Assembly: GCA_047638815.1 (NCBI GenBank)
Contig: JBLIMR010000087.1
Span: 1-6,763 of the forward strand
Length of the DNA: 6,763 bases
Direction: 5' to 3'
From: JAJRRH01 sp047638815
GTDB taxonomy: Bacteria > Bacteroidota > Bacteroidia > Flavobacteriales_D > JABDKJ01
Part shown: positions 1-6,465 of the stretch, one piece after another
Layout of the letters: each line of letters opens with the position of its first letter
How positions within the stretch are numbered: the stretch's first letter is position 1
The notes under the pieces: generated by a model
The model's input: only the letters and a program-made list of their open reading frames with translations
Told to the model about the DNA's origin: nothing
Database searches by the model: none
Made by a program: the position numbers and the translations under genes

Positions 1-27
1 TTGTTGTTGTTGTTGTTGTTGTTGTTG
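1..27. repeat. Perfect TTG trinucleotide repeat (nine units, cut by window edge)
   Basis: Bases 1-27 are nine uninterrupted TTG units on the plus strand. On the coding (minus) strand, bases 26-3 are eight consecutive AAC codons for Asn in the disordered segment of Rho. The true length is unknown because the repeat reaches the window edge. Slippage in units of three would change the Asn count without breaking the reading frame. Confidence 0.9.
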
Positions 28-386
28 TGTTCTTTATTTGATTTCTGGTTGTTTTCAGTTTTTTCTGAATTACCGTCCGAAGAGGGCTCTCTTTTTTCTC
101 GCGCCTCAGGAGCATTAGGTTTTTTATCCCTAGGAGTCCTTTGTCTATCCTGCTTTTTAGGACGATCATGATTCTTGGGCTTTTCTTTCTGCGGTTGATC
201 AGCTTTTACCTCTTTTACTTCAGATATTGGTTCCTTTTTAGCAATAGGGTTTACTGCTTGCTCATCAAGGATTAGGTAAATAAGATCTTGTTTTTTTATT
301 TTGTCAGCCTTCTCAATCTTGAGTTCTTCGGCTATTTCTCTTAGATCAGCAACTTTTTTGCTGTTCAATTCAATGATATCGTACAT
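1..386 (-). CDS. rho: Transcription termination factor Rho, N-terminal part (truncated by window edge)
   Basis: Rho is the hexameric RNA helicase that ends transcription of untranslated RNA; only its first 128 residues are here. Reading the minus strand from ATG at 386-384 gives MYDIIELNSKKVADLREIAE, followed by a helical segment to about residue 44 that matches the Rho N-terminal (SAP-like) domain. Residues about 45-128 are low-complexity and highly charged (many K, E, D, R, Q, P), ending in His120 and at least eight Asn. Bacteroidota Rho proteins commonly carry such a disordered insertion between the N-terminal domain and the RNA-binding cold-shock-like domain. The RNA-binding and ATPase domains lie beyond the left edge, so the call rests on the N-terminus plus the insertion and the adjacent DUF4293 gene. 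The gene is divergent from DUF4293 across 251 bp. No confident promoter was found. Confidence 0.9.
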   Translation of the reverse strand, partial: MYDIIELNSKKVADLREIAEELKIEKADKIKKQDLIYLILDEQAVNPIAKKEPISEVKEVKADQPQKEKPKNHDRPKKQDRQRTPRDKKPNAPEAREKREPSSDGNSEKTENNQKSNKEHNNNNNNNN

Positions 387-404
387 TTATTATGATTTAT
401 TCTG

Positions 405-423
405 TTAAGAATTATTAAGAATT
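405..423. repeat. Tandem 9-bp direct repeat in the rho leader region
   Basis: TTAAGAATT occurs at 405-413 and again at 415-423, giving a 10-bp period, close to one helical turn. It lies 19-37 bp upstream of the rho start codon and overlaps by one base the palindrome that follows. AT-rich repeats of this size can arise by chance, so a regulatory role is only a possibility. Confidence 0.5.
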
Positions 424-439
424 TAGTTTTTAAAACTAA
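423..439. repeat. 17-bp palindrome upstream of rho
   Basis: TTAGTTTT (423-430), a single central T, then AAAACTAA (432-439) form a perfect 8-bp inverted repeat with a 1-nt spacer, 37-53 bp upstream of the rho start. The spacer is too short for an RNA hairpin at full pairing, so if functional it looks more like a dimeric-protein DNA site than a terminator or riboswitch. No known operator is recognised. Confidence 0.5.
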
Positions 440-613
440 CTTTTGTTTGAATTTGATATAGTTAACGGAAGAATACCGTTGACTTTATTGGGCAATGATA
501 CGATAAAAATATCAATAAGGTTATTATTTAGAACATTTTTCACTACAATAATGTGTGACAAATTAATTCATAATTAAGGCGCAAGTCAGTTCCTGTGGTC
601 GTTTTAAAAATAT

Positions 614-621
614 TATCTTTA
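614..621 (+). promoter_or_regulatory. Putative -7 promoter box for the DUF4293 gene
   Basis: TATCTTTA matches the Bacteroidota -7 consensus TAnnTTTG at all but the last base and ends 16 bp before the ATG at 638. A convincing -33 TTTG element was not found. The same eight bases occur upstream of the gene at 4085. The call rests on motif and position only. Confidence 0.35.
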
Positions 622-637
622 CACTAAATAATTAATA

Positions 638-1087
638 ATGGCACAAAGAATTCAGAGTTTATATCTCTTATTGTCGGGAGTTTGCATGGCATTGATGCTT
701 AAATTTCCATTTGCTAAATTCGAAAATATGGGTTCATTTGATTCATGGGGACACCATATGTCGGAAGGTGTGACGGTAGAATCATTACTTACATTTCCTG
801 CTTATTATTTGGTCTTAGGATTAATATCACTTACTTTGATTGCAATATTTATGTTTAAAAAGAGAAATATGCAAGTATTGTTGGGTCGATTAAATTATCT
901 GCTAATTTTAGGATTGATTGTTGTTTTGTACCTAAACATTGATAAACTGAATGAGAGTTTAAGTACAACAATCGAATACGGAGTGGGATTGTATTTGCCT
1001 GTGGCTGCTCTTGCTTTTAATTTTTTAGCGAATAGAGCCATAAAAAAAGACGAAGATTTAGTAAAGTCTTTAGATAGATTAAGATAA
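638..1087 (+). CDS. DUF4293 family integral membrane protein
   Basis: This 149-residue protein is a small polytopic inner-membrane protein of unknown function. It begins MAQRIQSLYLLLSGVC and ends with a charged tail, ANRAIKKDEDLVKSLDRLR, both typical of DUF4293, a Bacteroidota-specific family. Four hydrophobic segments are visible at about residues 7-24, 54-73, 82-100 and 114-132. A polar loop at about 27-52 separates the first two and short basic or polar links join the rest. No catalytic motif is present. The family is often found beside rho, as here, where it is divergent from it. The ATG at 638 is chosen because it gives the family's usual N-terminus and lies shortly after a promoter-like box. 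The receptor start follows 43 bp downstream, so read-through into it is possible. Family assignment is fairly firm; function is unknown. Confidence 0.85.
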   Translation: MAQRIQSLYLLLSGVCMALMLKFPFAKFENMGSFDSWGHHMSEGVTVESLLTFPAYYLVLGLISLTLIAIFMFKKRNMQVLLGRLNYLLILGLIVVLYLNIDKLNESLSTTIEYGVGLYLPVAALAFNFLANRAIKKDEDLVKSLDRLR

Positions 1088-1130
1088 TATTTTGAAAATT
1101 GTATTGGATTCAAATCACAATTCGTTTTAC

Positions 1131-4001
1131 ATGAAAAAATTGATTTTCGGGATATTCCTTTTAGTAATTAGCGCAAATGTTTCTGCGCAATCTGAGATTA
1201 AAGGAAGGATTGTCGATAACAAGTCCAATGAGGGATTGATAGGTGCAGCGATACAAATTAAGGGGTCAAGTGATGGAGGATTGACGGATGTTGAAGGTTA
1301 TTTCACCATCAAATCAAGTGAAACTTTGCCTTGGACTTTAGTCATAAAGTATTTGGGTTATGATGACTATGAAATGAATGTGACAGCTGTTGGTGATAAC
1401 GTAGAAATACGAATGAAAGCCAATGCCATACTGATGGAGGCCGTTGAGGTTCGAGGTAAAAGAATAACCGCAAAACAACAACAGCAAGCATTATCTGTTG
1501 AAACAATGGATGTCTTGGCTATTAAGGAAGCGCCATCAGGAAATTTTTATGAAAGCCTTGGTGCTTTGAAAGGTGTAGATGTGACATCTGCAAGTTTGGG
1601 GTTTAAGGTTGTAAATACTAGAGGATTTAACTCCACTTCACCTGTAAGATCCTTGCAAATAATCGATGGGGTGGATAACCAATCACCTGGTTTGAATTTT
1701 TCTCTTGGGAACTTCCTAGGAGTGCCTGACTTAGATGTTAAATCTGTAAATATCATTGCAGGAGCAAGTTCTGCTTTCTATGGCCCAGGGGCCTTCAATG
1801 GGGTAATTGATATGAGATCAAAAACGCCATGGCAATTCCCGGGATTGTCAATTGAAAAGAAAGTAGGGACCCGTAGCTTGTCGCAATTTTCATTGCGATA
1901 TGCAGAGGTGTTCAAGAATAAAAAAGATAAGGAAAAATTTGCTTTTAAGGTCAATCTATTTCGTATGACAGCAAATGATTGGGAAGCGGAAAATTATGAC
2001 GCGGCTACTGATTCTGAAAATGACCCATCGAATCGAGCGGGGTATGATGCGGTGAATATTTATGGCGATGAAGTCTTTACTGGGGGAAATGATTATTCAA
2101 ATAGTACTAACCTCCCTGGTTTAGGTAGGATTTATCGAGCGGGGTATAAGGAGTCTGATATTGTTGATTACAATACAGAGAACGTAAAGTCGAACCTAGG
2201 TTTATATTACAAACTGAACCCCAAAACAGAACTGGAGTATTGTTATGGCAGTAGTGCTGGAACAACCGTATACCAGGGTGAAAATAGATTTAGTCTCAAC
2301 AACATCACTTTTAACCAGCATAAAATAGAATTGCGTAAAGATTCAGTGTTCTTTATTCGTGCCTATCGAACAGGAGAAAATGCTGGAGATTCCTATGATG
2401 CTGTATTGACAGCTTTTCTTATGAGTAATGCAGCTAAAGAAGAGGGGCAATACTATAAGGACTACAAGTCCTTCTATAGTACTTTTGGGCTTCCTCAATT
2501 GTTTGCCGCAGGTATGCCGACCAATAGTGAAAACCAACCTAATTTTTTAGACGTGCAAGAGTCATGCATCGGCTGCACTGATCAAGAGTTTTTAGACCTT
2601 TTTGCATCCTTAAATTTAGCTTGGAATGAGCAAACTTTTAATTTGCAAAACGAATGGATTTCTGAACATCCTGAGCTTGTGGATGAGGTACATGAAGAAA
2701 CATTAGCAGGTGCTCAAAACTTGACATCTGGTCAGGATTCTCCTTTTTTCAGACCTGGAACACAACGATACGATTCTTTATTCAATGTTATTACGTCAAC
2801 CTTAATTACTGAAGGTGGATCTAAGTTTTATGATAAATCATCGCTTTATCATGTGCAAGGGGAATATCAGCATAAAATTCACGGAATTGATGCAACATTT
2901 GGCGGTAACGGAAGAATGTATACCCCGGATTCGAAAGGAACAATCTTCGATGAGAACTTAATGGAAGAAAGAAAATTATGGGGTAGAAGCGTTTGGGAAA
3001 TTGGAGCATATGTTGGCGGGAAATATAAATTTCTCGATAAAAAAGTCACTAGTACAGCAACATTGCGACTAGATAAAAGTCAGAATTTTAAAGAAGTTTT
3101 ATCACCTGCGGTCTCATTTGTTTACACGCCAAATGTGAATCATACTGTTCGAACAAGTTTCTCGACAGCACTTAGAAATCCAACCCTGTCAGATCAATAC
3201 CTGAATTTAGATGTTGGTAGGGCAATACTTATTGGTAATATCAATGGTGTGGACTCTTTGGTTACTATCAGTTCATTTCGAGATGCTATTAATGGTGAGC
3301 AACAAAACTTCAATAATTTAGAGTTTTTCAGTATTGATGCCATAAAACCAGAAAGGGCACAAACTTTTGAAATTGGTTATAGAGGTTTATTTGGGAACAA
3401 AATCTACGCTGATGTTTCAGTTTATCAGAGTTGGTATACAGATTTTCTGGGTTATAATATTGGGTTAGATGTTGATTATTCTGAAAATCCAGCAAGCCTA
3501 ATTGGTGTACAGGCATTTCGAGCTGCAGCAAACGCAAAAGATCAAGTGACAACACGAGGCGCAAACTTTGGCTTAAATTATTACCTCGGTAATAGGCTTG
3601 TTGTGAATGGAAATGTATCTTGGAATAAATTGGATTTAGCAGGATCTGATGACCCAATTATTCCGGCTTTTAATACCCCAGAGTTTAAATACAACCTTGG
3701 TATTAACGGAAGAAATCTAAGTTCTGACTTGGGAATATTTAAATTGTCAAATTGGGGATTTGGAGTTAATTACAAATGGATTCAAGAATTCACCTTCGAA
3801 GGGTCACCACAGTTTTCTGGGATTGTTCCTAGCTATACATTATTGGATGGTCAAATTAACTTCACATATGAAGATTTTAATACGAATATTAAAATGGGAG
3901 CTTCAAATATTCTCGATCAAAAAGCCTTCCAAGTTTACGGTGGACCGGTCATTGGAAGAATGCTTTATTTTGCAGTTACTTATGAATTATCTTTTAAGTA
4001 A
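1131..4001 (+). CDS. TonB-dependent outer-membrane receptor with carboxypeptidase-regulatory-like domain
   Basis: This 956-residue protein is an outer-membrane beta-barrel that should import a substrate using TonB-ExbB-ExbD energy. The start is ATG 1131 because MKKLIFGIFLLVISANVSAQ is a clean signal peptide (about residues 1-20). Residues about 23-95 are a carboxypeptidase-regulatory-like beta-sandwich (GRIVDNKSNEGLIGAAIQIK, LTDVEGYFTI). MEAVEVRGKR near 102-111 takes the place of a TonB-box region. The plug spans about 118-232, with TRGFNS at 163-168, LQIIDGVDN at 175-183 and SAFYGPGAFNGVIDM at 214-228. The rest is barrel, ending RMLYFAVTYELSFK. An unusually long segment of about 145 residues (roughly 420-563) carries a CIGC pair at Cys479 and Cys482; the only other cysteine is Cys371. 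The ligand is unknown. No SusD-like gene is adjacent, so it is not an ordinary SusCD pair. The secreted hydrolase-like gene 83 bp downstream is its likely partner. No terminator lies between them. Confidence 0.93.
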   Translation: MKKLIFGIFLLVISANVSAQSEIKGRIVDNKSNEGLIGAAIQIKGSSDGGLTDVEGYFTIKSSETLPWTLVIKYLGYDDYEMNVTAVGDNVEIRMKANAILMEAVEVRGKRITAKQQQQALSVETMDVLAIKEAPSGNFYESLGALKGVDVTSASLGFKVVNTRGFNSTSPVRSLQIIDGVDNQSPGLNFSLGNFLGVPDLDVKSVNIIAGASSAFYGPGAFNGVIDMRSKTPWQFPGLSIEKKVGTRSLSQFSLRYAEVFKNKKDKEKFAFKVNLFRMTANDWEAENYDAATDSENDPSNRAGYDAVNIYGDEVFTGGNDYSNSTNLPGLGRIYRAGYKESDIVDYNTENVKSNLGLYYKLNPKTELEYCYGSSAGTTVYQGENRFSLNNITFNQHKIELRKDSVFFIRAYRTGENAGDSYDAVLTAFLMSNAAKEEGQYYKDYKSFYSTFGLPQLFAAGMPTNSENQPNFLDVQESCIGCTDQEFLDLFASLNLAWNEQTFNLQNEWISEHPELVDEVHEETLAGAQNLTSGQDSPFFRPGTQRYDSLFNVITSTLITEGGSKFYDKSSLYHVQGEYQHKIHGIDATFGGNGRMYTPDSKGTIFDENLMEERKLWGRSVWEIGAYVGGKYKFLDKKVTSTATLRLDKSQNFKEVLSPAVSFVYTPNVNHTVRTSFSTALRNPTLSDQYLNLDVGRAILIGNINGVDSLVTISSFRDAINGEQQNFNNLEFFSIDAIKPERAQTFEIGYRGLFGNKIYADVSVYQSWYTDFLGYNIGLDVDYSENPASLIGVQAFRAAANAKDQVTTRGANFGLNYYLGNRLVVNGNVSWNKLDLAGSDDPIIPAFNTPEFKYNLGINGRNLSSDLGIFKLSNWGFGVNYKWIQEFTFEGSPQFSGIVPSYTLLDGQINFTYEDFNTNIKMGASNILDQKAFQVYGGPVIGRMLYFAVTYELSFK

Positions 4002-4050
4002 ATCTTGAATATTGAAATGTTCATCTAATTCATTTCTTGTCTTTTATACT

Positions 4051-4058
4051 TATCTTTA
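4051..4058 (+). promoter_or_regulatory. Putative -7 promoter box for the type IX-secreted protein gene
   Basis: TATCTTTA differs from TAnnTTTG only in the last base and ends 26 bp before the ATG at 4085. It is the same octamer as the one upstream of the DUF4293 gene. The nearest TTG (4037-4039) is closer than the usual -33 spacing, so support is weak. The gene could be expressed from here, by read-through from the receptor gene, or both. Confidence 0.33.
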
Positions 4059-4084
4059 AGCATTAATTTTTTAAACTTAATTTA

Positions 4085-5794
4085 ATGATGAAAATATTAC
4101 AAAAAATGTTAATTGTAGCTTGTATTGCTGCCATATTACCGATGAGCGCTCAGCGTTACATTTCAGAAATTTTTGATACATATGACCTTACCGAAGATGT
4201 AACTTTTGGTGTCAATGTGGATTTTTTACAGTCAGATCTTAGTGATTTCGGTGTGTTTAGTGCTGAAAAACAAGCAATTGACGAGATGATAGTCGCTGGA
4301 AATACTAGTGACATTACGGTGAACTATTTTACGCCAAATGGATTTTTACCTGAGGAGCAACATACAGCTATGAAACTTGCGCAATTGCAAATGGATATAT
4401 ACACGCCACCTGCAACTGACACTGAAACGGCAAGACCATTAGTAATATACTTACATACAGGGAATTTCTTACCTGCCATTTTTAATGGTGCTGCTCTGGG
4501 TGACAAAAAGGACAGCGTTGCTGTAAACTTATGTGCTCAGATGGCTAAAAGAGGTTATGTTGTTGCGAATGTAAACTACCGAACTGGTTGGAATCCTTTA
4601 TCTGAAGAAGAGGATGTGAGAAGAGGAACATTATTGGCTGCAGTATATAGAGCACTTCAAGATACAAAAACATCTGTGAGATTCTTAAGAACTCAAGCGG
4701 CTTCATTGGGTATTGATGACACTAAAATATTATTGTTTGGACAAGGTTCAGGTGGATATGTTTCACAAGCTTACATTACACTTGACGAATATTCAGAAAT
4801 CGCATCATTACCAAAATTCATTAATGGAACAACTGGTTTACCATATGTATTGGAAGCTGTCGATGGAACACTAGATGGTGGCCCAGGTGCGGTAAGATTG
4901 AGTGACCCATTACAATTGGCTGGTATTTCTTCGGAAGTACACATGGCAATGAGCTTAGGTGGCGCATTAGCAGATATATCATGGCTTGAAGCAGGTGAAG
5001 CACCAATGGTTGCTATGAACTGTGTAAGAGATGCGGCAGCACCTTTTAACGAAGGGACTGTAATTGTAGGTGTAACGAATGAGGATGTTGTTGATGTGCA
5101 TGGACCAAACATTTTTATTCAAGTGGCAAACGATCTTGGAAATAATGATGCATTTGCGAACATTCCAGATGGAGATGTATTCACGGATAGAGCAAGATCT
5201 TTATATGGAACTACAGTAGATTATATATATGCTGATGAAATGACAATGACAATTGCTTCAACGCCTGAGGGATTATTCCCGGTAATGAGACCTATTGGTT
5301 CTGTAATTGCTGCCAATGAATCTGATCCTTGGGATTGGTGGGATTTTCCAACATTGCAAGCTACTGTGGCTGGTTACAATGCTGCTTTAGGAACTACCTT
5401 TGACGCTGACGTAATACATGGAGGTCAAGTGTTCTCAAATCCTGACATGAGTCAAGCTCAAGGATTGGCATACATTGATACGGTTCAAGGTTACTTGCAC
5501 CCTAGAGTTGTTTTGGCAATGGATATATCAACTGGTATAGGTGAAAATCTTGAAGTAAATGCAGCAATGGATTTATACCCGAATCCTGCGACTAATGTTC
5601 TAACGATTTCAAATCAGTTGGCTAGAATGACACAAGTAGTTGTTCTTAATAGTCTTGGACAGGAAGTTGGAAGAGAGTTGATCAATGGCAATAGCATTAC
5701 TATGGATGTTAAGGCTTATGATGCTGGAATGTACATTATGACAATCATCTTCGAAGAGGGTGGTCAGTTATCAAGAAAGGTTATTTTAAAATAG
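4085..5794 (+). CDS. Secreted alpha/beta-hydrolase-like (carboxylesterase-type) protein with type IX sorting domain
   Basis: This 569-residue protein should cross the inner membrane by Sec and the outer membrane by type IX secretion. A signal peptide covers about residues 1-22 (MMKILQKMLIVACIAAILPM, then SAQ); ATG 4085 and ATG 4088 are adjacent, so the start is uncertain by one residue. The core resembles an esterase fold: a strand plus oxyanion-like turn, VIYLHTGNFLP (120-130), where HGGGF or HGGGW is usual; KRGYVVANVNYR; a helix RTQAASLGID before LFGQGSGGYVS (217-227). Asp316 (CVRDAAAPF) and His445 (VIHGGQVF) are candidate acid and base. The elbow is odd: aligned to FGESAGG, the nucleophile position is Gly221 and Ser222 is one place late, so activity is uncertain. 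Residues about 494-569 are a type A sorting domain (DLYPNPATNVLTI, then SLGQEV, and a final RKVILK). It likely works with the upstream receptor; a strong terminator follows. Confidence 0.85.
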   Translation: MMKILQKMLIVACIAAILPMSAQRYISEIFDTYDLTEDVTFGVNVDFLQSDLSDFGVFSAEKQAIDEMIVAGNTSDITVNYFTPNGFLPEEQHTAMKLAQLQMDIYTPPATDTETARPLVIYLHTGNFLPAIFNGAALGDKKDSVAVNLCAQMAKRGYVVANVNYRTGWNPLSEEEDVRRGTLLAAVYRALQDTKTSVRFLRTQAASLGIDDTKILLFGQGSGGYVSQAYITLDEYSEIASLPKFINGTTGLPYVLEAVDGTLDGGPGAVRLSDPLQLAGISSEVHMAMSLGGALADISWLEAGEAPMVAMNCVRDAAAPFNEGTVIVGVTNEDVVDVHGPNIFIQVANDLGNNDAFANIPDGDVFTDRARSLYGTTVDYIYADEMTMTIASTPEGLFPVMRPIGSVIAANESDPWDWWDFPTLQATVAGYNAALGTTFDADVIHGGQVFSNPDMSQAQGLAYIDTVQGYLHPRVVLAMDISTGIGENLEVNAAMDLYPNPATNVLTISNQLARMTQVVVLNSLGQEVGRELINGNSITMDVKAYDAGMYIMTIIFEEGGQLSRKVILK

Positions 5795-5810
5795 TCTTTA
5801 ACAATATTTT

Positions 5811-5847
5811 AAAACGCCCTTTTGTGTTAACGAAAGGGCGTTTTTTT
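5811..5847 (+). terminator. Intrinsic terminator between convergent genes
   Basis: A perfect 12-bp stem is formed by 5811-5822 (AAAACGCCCTTT) and 5833-5844 (AAAGGGCGTTTT) with a 10-nt loop, followed on the plus strand by seven T (5841-5847), four of which pair in the stem. It lies 17 bp after the stop of the secreted-protein gene and should end that transcript. Read on the minus strand the hairpin begins one base after the phosphoesterase stop and is followed by TTTT from the stem and then A-rich sequence, so it may work in both directions but less well on that side. Confidence 0.9.
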
Positions 5848-6355
5848 ATGCCTTTATTTTTGATCTATTCCCCAACTCGACAACTTCGAGATCACCAATT
5901 TTCTTTTCCTCAATAGTGAATCTGAGTAAGGTTCTTATTTTGTGATGTCCATGACGTCCAGCGGCTCCGGGGTTCATATATAGCATGTTCAATCGCTTAT
6001 CCATCTGTACTTTGCATATGTGGGAATGACCGCAGATAAACAAATCCGGGGGATCTTGTTTTAAAGGTTCTCTTATTCTGTAATCATAGACATATGGTGG
6101 GCCACCTATGTGTGTCATCCATACTTTTACTTTCTCGCACATAAACCTGTGATGAAGTTGAAATTCTGAACGTGCTTCGTTGTCATCGATATTCCCATAA
6201 ACAACTCTCAAAGGAGCCAATTCACGCAATGCGTCTGTGACCTTGAGGTCCCCAATATCTCCAGCATGCCATATCTCATCCATACCATCCAAATAGGATA
6301 AAATTCTATCATCGATATAGCTATGAGTGTCTGACAGGAGGCCTATTTTTTTCAT
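5846..6355 (-). CDS. Metallophosphoesterase, MJ0936/YfcE-type phosphodiesterase family
   Basis: This 169-residue protein is a compact cytoplasmic calcineurin-fold phosphoesterase. Its family uses two divalent metals to cleave phosphodiesters, but the natural substrate is not evident. All metal-site motifs are visible in order: LLSDTH (Asp9, His11), WHAGDIGD (Asp33), YGNID (Asn55), THIGG (His82) and GHSH (His110, His112). GNID in place of the classical GNHD/GNHE is usual in this subfamily. There is no signal peptide or membrane segment. ATG 6355 is chosen because the first beta strand, MKKIGLLSDTH, begins there; an upstream ATG at 6439 would add 28 residues with no family match. The gene converges on the secreted-protein gene and is divergent from truA. 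Its stop codon (5848-5846) overlaps the T-run of the shared terminator. The length is normal for the family. Confidence 0.92.
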   Translation of the reverse strand: MKKIGLLSDTHSYIDDRILSYLDGMDEIWHAGDIGDLKVTDALRELAPLRVVYGNIDDNEARSEFQLHHRFMCEKVKVWMTHIGGPPYVYDYRIREPLKQDPPDLFICGHSHICKVQMDKRLNMLYMNPGAAGRHGHHKIRTLLRFTIEEKKIGDLEVVELGNRSKIKA

Positions 6356-6448
6356 AAATTCTTCATTCCAAATATGTGCCAAACGAAGGTATATAAAAAT
6401 ACCTGTCTCAATTTCCAGTTTATTATTCCAATCCTTCAAATCATTTCA

Positions 6449-6456
6449 TATTTTTG
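6449..6456 (+). promoter_or_regulatory. Putative -7 promoter box for truA
   Basis: TATTTTTG is an exact match to the Bacteroidota -7 consensus TAnnTTTG in the 110-bp divergent gap between the phosphoesterase and truA. It ends 9 bp before the proposed TTG start at 6466, implying a very short or nearly absent 5' leader. No clear -33 TTTG element was found 17-21 bp upstream. Confidence 0.45.
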
Positions 6457-6465
6457 TTGTTCGAT

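Larger units (their letters stand above)
387..637. other. Divergent intergenic region between rho and the DUF4293 gene
   Basis: This AT-rich stretch of 251 bp must hold the 5' regions of both rho (minus) and the DUF4293 gene (plus). It contains a 9-bp direct repeat, a palindrome at 423-439, and a smaller inverted repeat with arms AACGG (464-468) and CCGTT (476-480). No open reading frame with recognisable coding character and no tRNA-like fold was seen. rho may therefore have a long leader, which would fit an autoregulated gene, but the sequence does not prove this. Confidence 0.6.

Noticed and set aside
1..27. TTG repeat as a non-coding satellite or CRISPR-like array
   Set aside because: It is in frame with Rho as Asn codons, and there are no spacers.
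559..584. Possible rho promoter on the minus strand (TTAATTTG at 566-559 with TTG at 584-582)
   Set aside because: The -7 box has a mismatch at a key base and the spacer of 15 bp is shorter than usual; not strong enough to list.
1092..1130. Longer N-terminus for the TonB receptor from a TTG at 1092
   Set aside because: It would place 13 polar residues before a complete signal peptide that begins at ATG 1131; the ATG start is far more natural.
3760..4008. An 82-residue plus-strand frame at the end of the receptor gene
   Set aside because: It lies inside the receptor's C-terminal barrel in another frame and has no recognisable domain.
4955..4975. Second serine motif AMSLGGAL in the secreted protein as the true nucleophile site
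   Set aside because: It lacks the first glycine of GxSxG and lies well after the usual strand-helix elbow, so it is less likely than the FGQGSGG site.
4771..5112. A 113-residue minus-strand frame inside the secreted-protein gene
   Set aside because: It is antisense to a clear coding region, low in complexity (Ser/Pro/Ala rich) and has no family resemblance.
1131..5794. Classical SusC/SusD polysaccharide utilisation locus
   Set aside because: The second protein has a type IX sorting domain and esterase-like core, not a SusD lipoprotein, and no carbohydrate-active enzyme or regulator is present.
6356..6439. Longer N-terminus for the phosphoesterase from ATG 6439
   Set aside because: The extra 28 residues do not resemble the family, whose first strand begins right at MKKIGLLSDTH.
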